NCBI GenBank assembly: GCA_024228935.1
Contig: JAAESX010000049.1
Coordinates: 1-64,000, forward strand
Direction of reading: 5' to 3'
Length of the DNA stretch: 64,000 nt
Source: Pseudomonadota bacterium
GTDB taxonomy: Bacteria; Myxococcota_A; UBA796; CAJQPC01
The first letter of the stretch is position 1. Each line of letters starts with the position of its first letter. The notes beneath the pieces are model-generated. The model made no database searches. It was not told the origin of the DNA and saw only the letters and a list, made by a program, of their open reading frames with translations. Positions 24,308-33,339 of this stretch are shown piece by piece. Position numbers and translations under genes: made by a program.

Positions 24308-25581
24308 GCCAGCAGGATCCCCGCGATGCCGACGAGGACCATCGGCAGGAAGACGCCCAGCAGGCGCCAGCCCAGCCTCCAGCCGCCGATGGCCCAGGCC
24401 ATGCCGATCTTGACCAGGGTGTTGGAGATGCAGCCGATCCAGAGGGCCAGCACGGCGGTCTCGGTGGCCAGCCCCTCGCGATGGAGTTCGGCGACGGTCA
24501 GCGTGATGGCATCGACCGAGGTGGTCGCGGACAGCGCCGCGGACACGTACAGGGCGCCGTCGCCGTAGCGCTCGGTCAACAGCCCCGTCACGACCAGGAC
24601 CGCCACGAACATCGCGCCGAACTTCAGCGCCTGCCTCATCGAGAACGGGTTCTCGAGCTCGACCTCGACGCTCTCGTCCGGGCCCTGCCGATGGCGCCAG
24701 TACAGCACGCCGGCCATGCCGAACGCGACGAGGCCCATGCCCCCGATGGGGATGAGCGCGGGCACGACCATCTCGGGGCTCACGATCCACGACAGCACCA
24801 GCACCCGCGGCACCATGACCGAGCTCGCCAGGACGATGCCCAGGGCGCCCAGGTGCACGAGGCCGGGCTGTTCCTTCACGCGACCCGAGAAGTTGAGCGT
24901 CACGGCGGTGCTGCTGACGAGGCCGCCCAGGAGTCCGGTGAGCGCCAGGCCGCGGCTCGCCCCCAGGATCCGCACGGCGAGGTAGCCAGCGAACCCGATG
25001 CCCGCGATGAGCGAGACGAGCAGGCCGACCTTGAACGGGTTGACCCGCTCGCCGGGACCGAGCCCCACGCCCGGCAGGATGGGCAGCACGATGAGCAGGA
25101 GGATGGCGAGCTTGGCGGTCGCGTAGAGGTCCTCCTGCGAGATGCGTCCGGCCAGCCGGTGGAGCTTCTTCCGCAGCGTGAGGAGCCCCGTGACCACGAC
25201 GCCCACACCCAGCGCCAGGCGCCACCGGTCCGCGTGGTCGAGCTCGCCGATCGGCACCGTCGAGAGGACGCCGAGCAGCAGGACCAGGGTGCAGCTGACC
25301 TCGCTCGTGATGCCGGCGCGCTTCAGCACGTGGACCTCGAACAGCGCCGGGACGAAGAGCACACCGACCACGACCACGATGCCCACCGCCGTGAGCCAGC
25401 CGCCGGCCAGCTGACCGACCAACCCGAGCAGCGCCCCGGCGAGCGCCACCAGCGCGAACGTCCGGATGCCGCCGAACCAGTCCGCGTCGTCCTTGGTGCT
25501 CGCCCGCTCGCGCTCCAGACCCACGAGGAGGCCCACGCCGAGCGCAACACCGCAACTGCCGAGGGTCGTGATCCAGGTCAA
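24304..25581 (-). CDS. MgtC/SapB plus DUF4010 integral membrane protein
   Basis: 425 residues with about 12 membrane helices. The N-terminal MgtC motif GVALGVGLLVGLERER is followed by DWFGGIRTFALVALAGALLG. The second half (from about residue 165) is the DUF4010 domain, including GLLGGLVSSTAVTLNFSGR and AALSATTSVDAITLTVAEL. The start is uncertain: TTG at 25581 aligns with the ATG of the short paralogue and is preferred, but a GTG at 25611 and a TTG at 25623 are in frame. It is divergent from the FHA gene (83 bp between starts). The transported ion is not known for this family. Confidence 0.88.
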   Translation of the reverse strand: MTWITTLGSCGVALGVGLLVGLERERASTKDDADWFGGIRTFALVALAGALLGLVGQLAGGWLTAVGIVVVVGVLFVPALFEVHVLKRAGITSEVSCTLVLLLGVLSTVPIGELDHADRWRLALGVGVVVTGLLTLRKKLHRLAGRISQEDLYATAKLAILLLIVLPILPGVGLGPGERVNPFKVGLLVSLIAGIGFAGYLAVRILGASRGLALTGLLGGLVSSTAVTLNFSGRVKEQPGLVHLGALGIVLASSVMVPRVLVLSWIVSPEMVVPALIPIGGMGLVAFGMAGVLYWRHRQGPDESVEVELENPFSMRQALKFGAMFVAVLVVTGLLTERYGDGALYVSAALSATTSVDAITLTVAELHREGLATETAVLALWIGCISNTLVKIGMAWAIGGWRLGWRLLGVFLPMVLVGIAGILLA

Positions 25582-25664
25582 GACCGCACGGTATCCGATT
25601 GTGACAGCCACGTGACGGGACAACCGCGAGAGCAGCCCGGCGGCACGTGCCGTAGCATCGCGAC

Positions 25665-26474
25665 ATGGGCACGCTGCGCCGACTCTCCGACGGACGCCTC
25701 GAGAGCCTTCGGGCGGTGTCCGTCCTCGGCCGCTCGATGCGCTCGGACGTCCGGCTCGAACAAGGCGAGGTCAGTGGTCAGCACGCTCGCATCCGCTGGG
25801 AGGACGGCACCTGGTCGCTCGAGGACCTGGACAGTCGGAACGGGACGTACGTCAACGACTCGCGGCTCGACGTGCCCGAGGTCGCCAGCCTCGAGGTCGG
25901 GATGCGCCTGGCCTTCGGACACGTCTCGAACGTCTGGCGCGTCGAGGGCCTCGGGGCGCCGCCCATCGAAGCGGTCCCGGCGGATGGTGGCCGCGCCGTC
26001 CCCGGCGTGAACGACGTCCTGCTCCTGGCCCTGGACCACGAGCGGCTCACCGTGTTCGTCCGCGGATCGAGCTGGGTGGGCGAGGACCAGGACGGCCTGC
26101 TGCACCCGGTGCACGACCAGGAGGAGGTCGACATCGGCGGCCGCCGCTTTCGCCTGCACCTCCCCCACTGCACGCCGCGCCCTCCGCTCGCGACGATGGG
26201 GACCATCCAGTTCCGAGTCGGGGCCCGCCTCGAGGCGCTCGTCCAGGGCTCCTGGCATGTCGTGCCTGCCGGGCCCGAGCTGGTCGGCCTCGCCCGGGCG
26301 CGCGCCGAGGATCCGATCCACGGCTGGCAACGCACGATCGACGAGGACACCACCTCGGCGAGCGTGACCCTGGCCGCGCTGCACGTGCTCGGCGCCTCGC
26401 ATGTCCTCCAGGCGCGGACCGATGGCTCGGTTCGCTTCGGGGGGCGAAAGGTGGAACCGACTCAGGCGTTCTGA
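25665..26474 (+). CDS. FHA-domain protein
   Basis: 269 residues. The N-terminal FHA domain (about 15-95) has the phosphothreonine-binding signature: VLGRSMRSDVRL, VSGQHARI and SRNGTYVN. The rest is a mixed alpha/beta region without a recognised domain; residues 110-165 may form a second degenerate FHA-like sandwich. No TM segment is seen. The FHA domain reads Ser/Thr phosphorylation, so a kinase elsewhere is implied. It lies 50 bp upstream of the BatA-like gene in the same direction and may share control with it. Confidence 0.9.
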   Translation: MGTLRRLSDGRLESLRAVSVLGRSMRSDVRLEQGEVSGQHARIRWEDGTWSLEDLDSRNGTYVNDSRLDVPEVASLEVGMRLAFGHVSNVWRVEGLGAPPIEAVPADGGRAVPGVNDVLLLALDHERLTVFVRGSSWVGEDQDGLLHPVHDQEEVDIGGRRFRLHLPHCTPRPPLATMGTIQFRVGARLEALVQGSWHVVPAGPELVGLARARAEDPIHGWQRTIDEDTTSASVTLAALHVLGASHVLQARTDGSVRFGGRKVEPTQAF

Positions 26475-26523
26475 CCACGTATCTGCGCGGCGTCTGCATC
26501 GTCGTGGGCGATAAGGAACCCTC

Positions 26524-28200
26524 TTGTTCATCAATCCGCTCGGCCTGATCGCACTCATCGCCGTCCCGGCGGTGGTCGGGCTGCACCTGTTCCGACGCCG
26601 CCACCAGACGCGGGTCGTGAGCGCGACGTTCCTGTGGGACGGCGAGGACAAGAAGAGCCGGGCCGGCCGCCGCCGGGAGCCCCTGCTGCGAAGCGCCTCG
26701 TTCTGGCTCGAGGTCCTGGCGGCGATCTGTCTCGGCCTGGCCATCGCCGGGATCCGCGGCTGCGGCATCGGATCCAGCGACCACGCGGTCATCGTGCTGG
26801 ACGGCTCGGCCTCGATGACGGCCGTCGAGGACGCCGCGCGGGACGAGGCACGCTCCATCCTCCAGGGCCTGCCCCGCAGCGGCCGGGCGACCGTCATCGT
26901 CAGTGGCGCCGACCCGATGTTGCTGGCGGGTCCGGCGGCTCTCGAGGCCGAGGCCCTGGCCGCGCTGGATGCCTGGGAGCCGGGCCGAGCGAACCACGAG
27001 CTCGGGCCCACGATGGACCTGGCGACGGAGCTCGCCCAGGGCGGCGCCATCACGCTGGTGACCGACCGGTTCGAGCCCGAGTCCTGGCCCACCGATGTCG
27101 GCCTGGTCGCGCTCGGCGAGGCCTCGGACAACCTGGGCATCACGCGAAGCTCGCGCGTGCCGGGAGCGAAAGGCGACGTGGTCTTCGTCGAGGTCACGAG
27201 CTTCGCCGGCGTGCGCACACCCGCGACGCTGTTCGTCCGCTCGGGCAAGGACGTGCTCTTCGAGGAGCCCGTCATCGCCTCGATCCTCGGGCGGGACACC
27301 TGGACCTGGACGCTCCCGGAAGGGACCGGACCGGTGACGGTGGAGCTCGAGCTCGATGACGGCCTGGACGTGGACGACCGGGTCGAGCTGGCTCCCGCCG
27401 CGCGTCGCGTGGTCGACGTCGACGTCACCCTCGAGGCCGAGCTCGCGGACCACATGGGCATCGCTGGAGACCGGCTGGGCGAGCTGTTCCGCGACGTCCG
27501 GGTCGTGCCGTCGGGCGCGGATCTGACCATCGGACCAGGCGATGACTGGGCGCTCTCGTTCGAGGGCGACCGGAAGGTGACCGTGCTCGGCCCGTTCATC
27601 GTCGACCGGGGACATGCGGCCACGGAGGGCGTGACACTGGACGGCGTCATCTGGACCCGCGGTGAGACGGTCCCGGCGGGCCGGCCGCTGGTCTCGGCCG
27701 GCGATCGCGCGCTGCTCACCCAGGACGGCACGGTCTTCCGTATCGACCTGGACCCGTACAGCTCGACGCTGCACCGCTCGCCCGACTGGCCCATCCTGCT
27801 GTCGAACCTCATCGAGCTGCGACGCTCGACGCTCCCCGGACTCGAGACGGCGAACGTCTCGGTCGGCAGCGAGATCACCTGGTTCGCGCCCGAGCCGGGG
27901 GTCTGGACGCTCGACGGCCAGGAGCTGCCGGTCCAGGACGACCTGGTCCTCGGCGGCCTGGACGAGCCGGGGCTGCACGTGCTGGCCCGAGACGGCGTCG
28001 AGGTCGCGACCGTCGGCGTCCAGCTCGGCGACCCCGCGGAGAGCGACCTGCGCGGTCGGTCCTCCGGACGGCGGGTGGCCGAAGTCGAGACGGGCACCGT
28101 GCGCGCGGAGCTCTCGGGGCTCGACACCCTGTTCCTGCTGCTGGCGCTGGGCCTGTTCTGCCTCGACATGTGGGTCCTCCGGAAGCGGGAGTCGGCGTGA
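26524..28200 (+). CDS. BatA/VWA-domain membrane protein
   Basis: 558 residues. The N-terminal helix FINPLGLIALIAVPAVVGLHLFRRRHQTR is the start of the BatA (aerotolerance) N-terminal domain, followed by a second helix at about 58-80. The von Willebrand A domain begins near 85 with the metal-site motif DGSAS. The middle is beta-rich and periplasmic, and a C-terminal TM helix near 535-553 (FLLLALGLFCLDMWVL) ends the protein. The TTG start at 26524 is chosen because AAGGAA lies upstream and the family starts there with M-F-x-N-P. Coupled by GTGA to the next VWA gene; the pair probably forms one envelope complex. Confidence 0.88.
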   Translation: MFINPLGLIALIAVPAVVGLHLFRRRHQTRVVSATFLWDGEDKKSRAGRRREPLLRSASFWLEVLAAICLGLAIAGIRGCGIGSSDHAVIVLDGSASMTAVEDAARDEARSILQGLPRSGRATVIVSGADPMLLAGPAALEAEALAALDAWEPGRANHELGPTMDLATELAQGGAITLVTDRFEPESWPTDVGLVALGEASDNLGITRSSRVPGAKGDVVFVEVTSFAGVRTPATLFVRSGKDVLFEEPVIASILGRDTWTWTLPEGTGPVTVELELDDGLDVDDRVELAPAARRVVDVDVTLEAELADHMGIAGDRLGELFRDVRVVPSGADLTIGPGDDWALSFEGDRKVTVLGPFIVDRGHAATEGVTLDGVIWTRGETVPAGRPLVSAGDRALLTQDGTVFRIDLDPYSSTLHRSPDWPILLSNLIELRRSTLPGLETANVSVGSEITWFAPEPGVWTLDGQELPVQDDLVLGGLDEPGLHVLARDGVEVATVGVQLGDPAESDLRGRSSGRRVAEVETGTVRAELSGLDTLFLLLALGLFCLDMWVLRKRESA

Positions 28201-30929
28201 CCGGTCTCCTCTTCCCCGAGCTGCTGCTCCTGCTCATCCCGGCCGGCCTGGCGTGGTGGTTCTCTCGCGGACGAGGGCGCCTCGGCGAGGCCCTGCGGGT
28301 CGCGCTGCTGTTGTCGCTGGTCGTGGCGGTCGCGGCCCCGTTCCTGCGTCGGCCGACGACCGGACGCGACGTCGTCGTGGTGGTCGACCGATCCCGGTCC
28401 ATGCCCGAGGATGCCGGCAAGACGGCCCGCGAGCTCATCGGGCTGGTCGAGGACACCCGCGGCGACGGAGACCGCGTCGGCATCGTCGTCGTCGGACGCG
28501 AGGCGCGCATCGAGGCCGCGCCGTCTGAGCAAGGGGTCTTCACGGACTTCGAGCGCGTCGTGGACCCCGACGGCAGCGACCTGGCGGCGGGGCTCGACCG
28601 GGCCCTGCAGCTCATCCCCGAGGAGCGGGGTGGCCGCATCCTCCTCATCAGCGACGGCGAGGAGACCGGTCGCGACGTGGCCGCGGTGGCGCGCCGGGCT
28701 GCTGCTCGCGGTATCGAGATCGACGTCCGCAGCGCCGAGCGACCCGCCGGCGAGGACCTGTCCGTCGTCCAGCTCGACCTGCCCGACCGCGTTCACGTCG
28801 GCGAGGTCTTCCTCTTCACGGCCTGGGTCCAGGCGGACCGCGCGGGCACGTTCCCCTACACCCTGTCGCGGGACGGCCAGGTCCTGGCCTCGGGGGAGCG
28901 CCGGCTCGAGGTCGGCATGAACCGCGTCCAGTTCCGCGACCGGCTCGACCGAGCGGGGGTCGGGGCGTACTCCCTGGCGTTCACGGGCTTCGACGACGTC
29001 GTGCCCGACAACGACGCCGGTCTGGGCGCTGTCCTGGCGTCTGGACCTCGCCCCATCCTCGTGGTCAACGACACCGGCCAGCCGTCGACGTTGGCGCTGG
29101 CGCTGGAGCAGGGCGGGCTCGCCATCGAGGTCGCCTCGCCCGAGTCCCGGCCGCTCTCGACCGTCGTGCTCACCCGCTACCGGGCCGTGGTGCTCGAGAA
29201 CGTCGACGCCTCGCGCGTCGGCATGGAGGGCATGGAGGCGCTCGCAGACTTCGTCGAGAACCGAGGCGGCGGCCTGCTCGTGACGGGCGGCAAAGCCAGC
29301 TTCGGCGTCGGCGGGTACCACGAGTCGCCCCTGGACCCGGTGCTGCCGGTCTCGATGGAGCTGCGCCAGGAGCACCGGAAGATCGGACTGGCCCTGTCCA
29401 TCGTGATGGACCGCAGCGGCTCGATGTCGATGGAGGCCCAGCCCGGCGTCACGAAGATGGACCTGGCCAACAGCGGAGCGGGCGCGGCCATCCGGCTCTT
29501 GACCCCCATCGACGCGGTGACCGTGACGGCGGTGGACTCGGAGGCCCATCGCGTGCTGCCGCTGACGCCGGTCCGGGACGCGAGCGGGCTGGCCTCGACG
29601 GTCGCGCGCGTCGAGTCGATGGGCGGCGGCATCTACACCAAGAACGCCCTGGTCGCAGCCAAGCGCGAGCTCAGCTCGGCGACCCACCCGAACAAGCACA
29701 TCATCCTATTCAGTGATGCCGCCGACTCCGAGCAGCAGGAGGGCTGCTACAAGCTCGCCGACGAGCTGTTCGCCGACGGCACCACCATCAGCGTCATCGC
29801 GCTGGGGACCGAGCAGGACCCCGACGCCGAGTTCCTGCGCGAGGTCGCCCGACGCGGTGGCGGCGAGATCTACTTCACGACCAAGCCCGAGGAGCTGCCT
29901 CGCCTGTTCGCCGCCGACACGCTCGTCGCCGCGAAGGCCTCCTTCGTCGAGGACGCCACGGCGGTGAAGACCCAGTCCGGGCTCGTGGGGCTCGGCGAGG
30001 TCAGCGCCGCGGGCATCCCGCCGGTCTCCGGCTACAACCTGACCTGGCTCGTGCCCGATGCGTCACACGCGCTCGTCACGACCGACGAGAACGAGGCGCC
30101 GCTGCTGGCGTTCCACCAGGTCGGACTCGGCCGGGTGGCCGCGTACACCGGCCAGGTCGGGGGCGACTACGGTCGGTCTCTGGTCGGCTGGCCCGGGTTC
30201 TCCGAGCTGTTCGTCACGACCGCGCGCTGGATGGCCGCGACCGAGGAGCCCACCGACTGGTACGCCGGCGTCCGCGTCGACGGTCAGGAGGCCGTGGTCC
30301 GGCTCTCGGCCACCCAGGACGTCGAACTACCCGCCGTCGAGGTCCGCCTGGTGGATCCGGACGGGACGCCGAGGATCCTGGAGCCCGTCCGCGTGGCCGA
30401 GGATCGGTACGAGCTGGCCGTTCCGCTCTCGACCGCGGGGGTGACCATCGGGACCGTTGTCATCGGGGATGCCGCCCTGCCCTTGCCGCCGATGGCGCTG
30501 GTGAACTCGCCGGAGTTCCGTCACCAGCGTGACGCCGGAGCCGGAGCACGCTCGCTGCGGAAGGTCGCCTCGGTCTCGGGAGGCCGGGTCGATGGTCCGG
30601 TGGACGGCCTGTTCGAGGGCGAGTCCCAGGGCATGGCGGCACGGGTCGTCAGCCGCGAGCTGGCGGTGCTGGCGTTGATCCTCCTGCTGCTGGAGATCGG
30701 CGGCCGACGGCTGCGGCTGTGGGGCAACCTGGACGCTGTGATCGCCAGCTTCGCGCGACCGGCGGTTGACACGCCGACACCGGAGCTTCCCCAGAAGCGA
30801 GCGCGTCCCACCGAGCCCGAGCCGACCGACGACGACCCCTCGGAGCCGCCCCCCGAGCCGCCGGAAGATGGCATGGGCTCGGCGCTCTCGAAGGCGCGGA
30901 GCAAGGCCCGCAAGAAGCTGGACCGGTGA
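28197..30929 (+). CDS. large membrane protein with two VWA domains and a GATase-like domain
   Basis: 910 residues. Two N-terminal TM helices (2-20, 36-52) precede a first VWA domain from about 57 with DRSRS, a beta-sandwich, a GATase/ThuA-like Rossmann domain (about 285-390, LVVNDTGQPS to GGLLVTGGKASFGVGGYH, no catalytic Cys) and a second VWA domain from about 400 with DRSGS and LFSDAADSEQ. A C-terminal TM helix near 815 (ELAVLALILLLLEIG) and an acidic Pro/Glu tail ending in basic SKARSKARKKLDR close the chain. This layout is widespread in Bat-like operons and usually co-occurs with MoxR ATPases, which are not visible here. Function in envelope stress or assembly is inferred from the family. 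Confidence 0.9.
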   Translation: MTGLLFPELLLLLIPAGLAWWFSRGRGRLGEALRVALLLSLVVAVAAPFLRRPTTGRDVVVVVDRSRSMPEDAGKTARELIGLVEDTRGDGDRVGIVVVGREARIEAAPSEQGVFTDFERVVDPDGSDLAAGLDRALQLIPEERGGRILLISDGEETGRDVAAVARRAAARGIEIDVRSAERPAGEDLSVVQLDLPDRVHVGEVFLFTAWVQADRAGTFPYTLSRDGQVLASGERRLEVGMNRVQFRDRLDRAGVGAYSLAFTGFDDVVPDNDAGLGAVLASGPRPILVVNDTGQPSTLALALEQGGLAIEVASPESRPLSTVVLTRYRAVVLENVDASRVGMEGMEALADFVENRGGGLLVTGGKASFGVGGYHESPLDPVLPVSMELRQEHRKIGLALSIVMDRSGSMSMEAQPGVTKMDLANSGAGAAIRLLTPIDAVTVTAVDSEAHRVLPLTPVRDASGLASTVARVESMGGGIYTKNALVAAKRELSSATHPNKHIILFSDAADSEQQEGCYKLADELFADGTTISVIALGTEQDPDAEFLREVARRGGGEIYFTTKPEELPRLFAADTLVAAKASFVEDATAVKTQSGLVGLGEVSAAGIPPVSGYNLTWLVPDASHALVTTDENEAPLLAFHQVGLGRVAAYTGQVGGDYGRSLVGWPGFSELFVTTARWMAATEEPTDWYAGVRVDGQEAVVRLSATQDVELPAVEVRLVDPDGTPRILEPVRVAEDRYELAVPLSTAGVTIGTVVIGDAALPLPPMALVNSPEFRHQRDAGAGARSLRKVASVSGGRVDGPVDGLFEGESQGMAARVVSRELAVLALILLLLEIGGRRLRLWGNLDAVIASFARPAVDTPTPELPQKRARPTEPEPTDDDPSEPPPEPPEDGMGSALSKARSKARKKLDR

Positions 30930-30957
30930 GCCGGCTCCTGCGGCGTTAGGAGCCCGC

Positions 30958-32289
30958 GTGCTGTTCGCCCTCCTGGCCTGCTCGTCCGAGCCCGTCGCCG
31001 TTCCGGTGCCCGAGTCCACCGGCCCGAAGACGGTCGTGGTGGTCGTCGGCTGCACGCTGCGCGCAGACCGACTCGGCGCCTATGGAAACGAGCGCGAGAC
31101 CAGCCCGTACGTGGACGGACTGGCCGAAGGCGGCGTGCTCTTCGAGAACCACCTCTCGAACGCTCCGTGGACCCGGCCCTCGGTCGGCTCGATCAGCACC
31201 GGCCGCTACCCGCTGGCCCTCGGGATCGACGACCCGGCGCCCGCGATGAACACCACACGCGGCCTGCACGGGGACTGGCAGACGACCGCCGAGGCCTTCT
31301 CCGAGGCCGGCTGGTCGACCATCGGCGCCACCGCGAACCCGAACGCCAACGCCGTCTTCGGGTTCGCCCAGGGCTTCGACCACTACCACGAGCCGGACAA
31401 GCTCTGGCGCGAGGAGCACAGCAAGATCCAGGGCGACGAGCTCGTCGATGCCTGGCTCGAGTTCGCCGCGGGGGTCGAAGGCGATCTGTACGGTCAGCTC
31501 GTCACCATCGACACGCACAAGCCGCTGGCCGCCCAGACCCGCCGGCCGACCGGCTTCGGCATGGACGTGATGATGAACCCCACCAACGTCGACCAGTACG
31601 ACGCCGCGGTGCGCATCTTCGACGCCGCGGTGAAGCGCCTGGACGACGGGCTGGCGGCGATGGGACGCGAGGACCGGACGCTGGTGATCGCCGGGGACCA
31701 CGGCGAGGGCCTGAACTCTCCCAAGTGGGCCGGGAAGGCGCACGGGCGCTTCGTCTACGACGGAAACGTGCGCACTCCGTTCATCGTGAGCGGGCCGCAG
31801 GCCGCCGAAGGGGTCCGGGTCACGGGCCTGTCCGAGAACGTCGACCTGAAGCCCACGCTCCTCGACCTGGCGAGCATCCGGGCCTCGGCCCCGACCGACG
31901 GCGACAGCCGAGCGGACGTCATCCGCCAGGGGAAGACCGAGACCGGCGAGACCCACACGTTCACGCAGACCTACTTCGGACCCGACCACCGCGTGCGCTG
32001 GACCACGCCCGAGCTGACGCTCATCGTGAACGAGGTCATCGGCACCACCCGCGGCATCTCGAAGCGGGGCAAGAAGGAGGTCTACCTGACCTCGGACCAT
32101 GAACAGGCCGAGAACCTGTACTGGGACAACAAGGACGCCGCCGAGGAGATGGTCGACGACATGGGGGCGCTGCGGGAGAAGCTGCTCGGCGAGCAGAAGA
32201 TCTACGACATGGAGATGACGGACGCCCTGCAGACGCAGCTCGAGGCGCTGGGGTACGTCGAGGGTGCTGACGGGGCCGGGGCGGACTGA
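30958..32289 (+). CDS. sulfatase/alkaline-phosphatase-superfamily lipoprotein with an altered metal site
   Basis: 443 residues. GTG at 30958 after TTAGGAG gives the signal MLFALLAC. The sulfatase fold is clear: TLRADRLGAYGNERETSP, APWTRPSVGSISTGRYP (nucleophile loop), VIAGDHGEGLN (metal-binding DH) and KAHGRFVYDGNVRTPFIV. The first metal-binding Asp of the usual ...DTLRAD motif is replaced by Cys32 (VVGCTLRAD), and the nucleophile loop lacks the C/S-x-P-x-R sulfatase signature, so it may be a phosphatase/phosphotransferase-like member or be inactive. It lies 28 bp after the double-VWA gene and likely belongs to the same operon. Confidence 0.88.
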   Translation: MLFALLACSSEPVAVPVPESTGPKTVVVVVGCTLRADRLGAYGNERETSPYVDGLAEGGVLFENHLSNAPWTRPSVGSISTGRYPLALGIDDPAPAMNTTRGLHGDWQTTAEAFSEAGWSTIGATANPNANAVFGFAQGFDHYHEPDKLWREEHSKIQGDELVDAWLEFAAGVEGDLYGQLVTIDTHKPLAAQTRRPTGFGMDVMMNPTNVDQYDAAVRIFDAAVKRLDDGLAAMGREDRTLVIAGDHGEGLNSPKWAGKAHGRFVYDGNVRTPFIVSGPQAAEGVRVTGLSENVDLKPTLLDLASIRASAPTDGDSRADVIRQGKTETGETHTFTQTYFGPDHRVRWTTPELTLIVNEVIGTTRGISKRGKKEVYLTSDHEQAENLYWDNKDAAEEMVDDMGALREKLLGEQKIYDMEMTDALQTQLEALGYVEGADGAGAD

Positions 32290-32298
32290 CGACCGGGA

Positions 32299-32345
32299 CA
32301 AGGGGGTGAAGAACTCGAGCCGGGGGGGTCTACGCAGGCCCCTTG
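32299..32345. repeat. 7-bp inverted repeat upstream of the transposase-like gene
   Basis: CAAGGGG (32299-32305) and CCCCTTG (32339-32345) are perfectly complementary across 33 bases. They could be a terminator for the sulfatase-like gene (stop at 32289) or part of the element carrying the Y1 transposase. There is no T-run. Confidence 0.35.
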
Positions 32346-32385
32346 GGCGCGGTACGTGAATGGACCACCTGGGGAGGGGTCGAAG

Positions 32386-33207
32386 ATGGCGTTCCATCTC
32401 ACATCACGTCTCGCGGACTCGAGCGTCCTTGCGCCCGAGCTGCACGCCGTCCGCCGCCTGGCCCGCGTCGTCCTGGACATCGGCGACGGCTACGGACTCG
32501 TCTTGTTCGCGATCGCCGGTGACCACCTCCACTTCGTCCTGGCGTGTGGGCGGAAGGAGCCCGGGGTCTTCGCGCGGGCGGTCGAGGCAGCCATCACCAT
32601 CGTCCTGGGGCGCTGGCCGGGCTTCCGGCCGGTGGACATCACACCGGTTCGCGGCCGGGAACACCTGGCCGTCCTCACGCCGTACGTCCTGGGACAGGCG
32701 GCACGACACGGAATCGTGGGCGACCCGCTGCTCGAGTCGACGAACGCGCTGGATCTGTTGTCGGTCCGCCAGGTCGGCACGGGGTGCGCATCGCGGCTTC
32801 GCGCGCACCTTCCTCACATGACCAGGGACGAGCTCACCGGGTTGTTCGGAGGGGAGCCGGCGCTCGGCACGGATCCCGGCCGACTGATCGAGGCCGCCGG
32901 GGTGGTCACGTGTGGCCTGCCCTTCCACTCGCGAGCTCCGGTCGCTGGACGGGCGCGCGGGTCGGCGGTTCGGCTGGCGCAGGCCCGCGGCGTGGGCTTC
33001 AACGCGACGCGGGAGCTGCTCGGGCTCAGCAACTCCACGGTGGCCCGCGGCCGACGGAGGATCGACCCGGCGATGGATCGTTCGCTGGAGCTCGCGCTGG
33101 GCCTGGTGCAGTCCCACGCACCTGCCGGATTCCCGAGCCGAGTGACCATGCCCGACGAGGTCACGTTTCGCCGACGGCCGCCTCGGGAGCTCGTGCGCCC
33201 CCGCTGA
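32386..33207 (+). CDS. Y1 (REP-associated tyrosine, IS200/IS605-type HUH) transposase-like protein with C-terminal helix-turn-helix
   Basis: 273 residues from the ATG after GGAGGGG. The N-terminal MAFHLTSRLAD strand and the HUH motif DHLHFVLACG match the Y1 transposase fold. A candidate nucleophile Tyr lies in LTPYVLGQAARHGI, corresponding to the Y-x-x-N-P-V-x-A-G segment of REP-associated enzymes. The C-terminal part has a helix-turn-helix (NATRELLGLSNSTVARGRRR). Such enzymes are usually host-domesticated single copies that handle REP palindromes. Repeats with a CTCGGCCG core lie just downstream. No terminal inverted repeats or target duplication are obvious. Confidence 0.75.
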   Translation: MAFHLTSRLADSSVLAPELHAVRRLARVVLDIGDGYGLVLFAIAGDHLHFVLACGRKEPGVFARAVEAAITIVLGRWPGFRPVDITPVRGREHLAVLTPYVLGQAARHGIVGDPLLESTNALDLLSVRQVGTGCASRLRAHLPHMTRDELTGLFGGEPALGTDPGRLIEAAGVVTCGLPFHSRAPVAGRARGSAVRLAQARGVGFNATRELLGLSNSTVARGRRRIDPAMDRSLELALGLVQSHAPAGFPSRVTMPDEVTFRRRPPRELVRPR

Positions 33208-33243
33208 TCGCGACCGCAGCTCCGTTTGCGCAGGGGTTGACTG

Positions 33244-33311
33244 CCAACTCGGCCGCTACGAGAGCTCTCCGTTCGCTCGAGGCTCGGCCGTCAACTCGGC
33301 CGTTGTGAGAC
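33244..33311. repeat. short direct repeats downstream of the transposase-like gene
   Basis: CAACTCGGCCGCTACGAGAG (33244-33263) and CAACTCGGCCGTTGTGAGAC (33292-33311) are imperfect direct repeats 48 bp apart; CTCGGCCG occurs a third time at 33283-33290. They are candidate REP-like substrates of the adjacent Y1 enzyme. The 132-bp gap holds no gene. Confidence 0.5.
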
Positions 33312-33339
33312 CTGGGGCTCCCAGCCACGAACCGAGCTC

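Noticed and set aside
25578..29699. A very long open frame antisense to the FHA and VWA genes
   Set aside because: GC-rich third positions keep the opposite strand open. Its translation is low-complexity and unlike any protein family, while the plus strand has clear domains.
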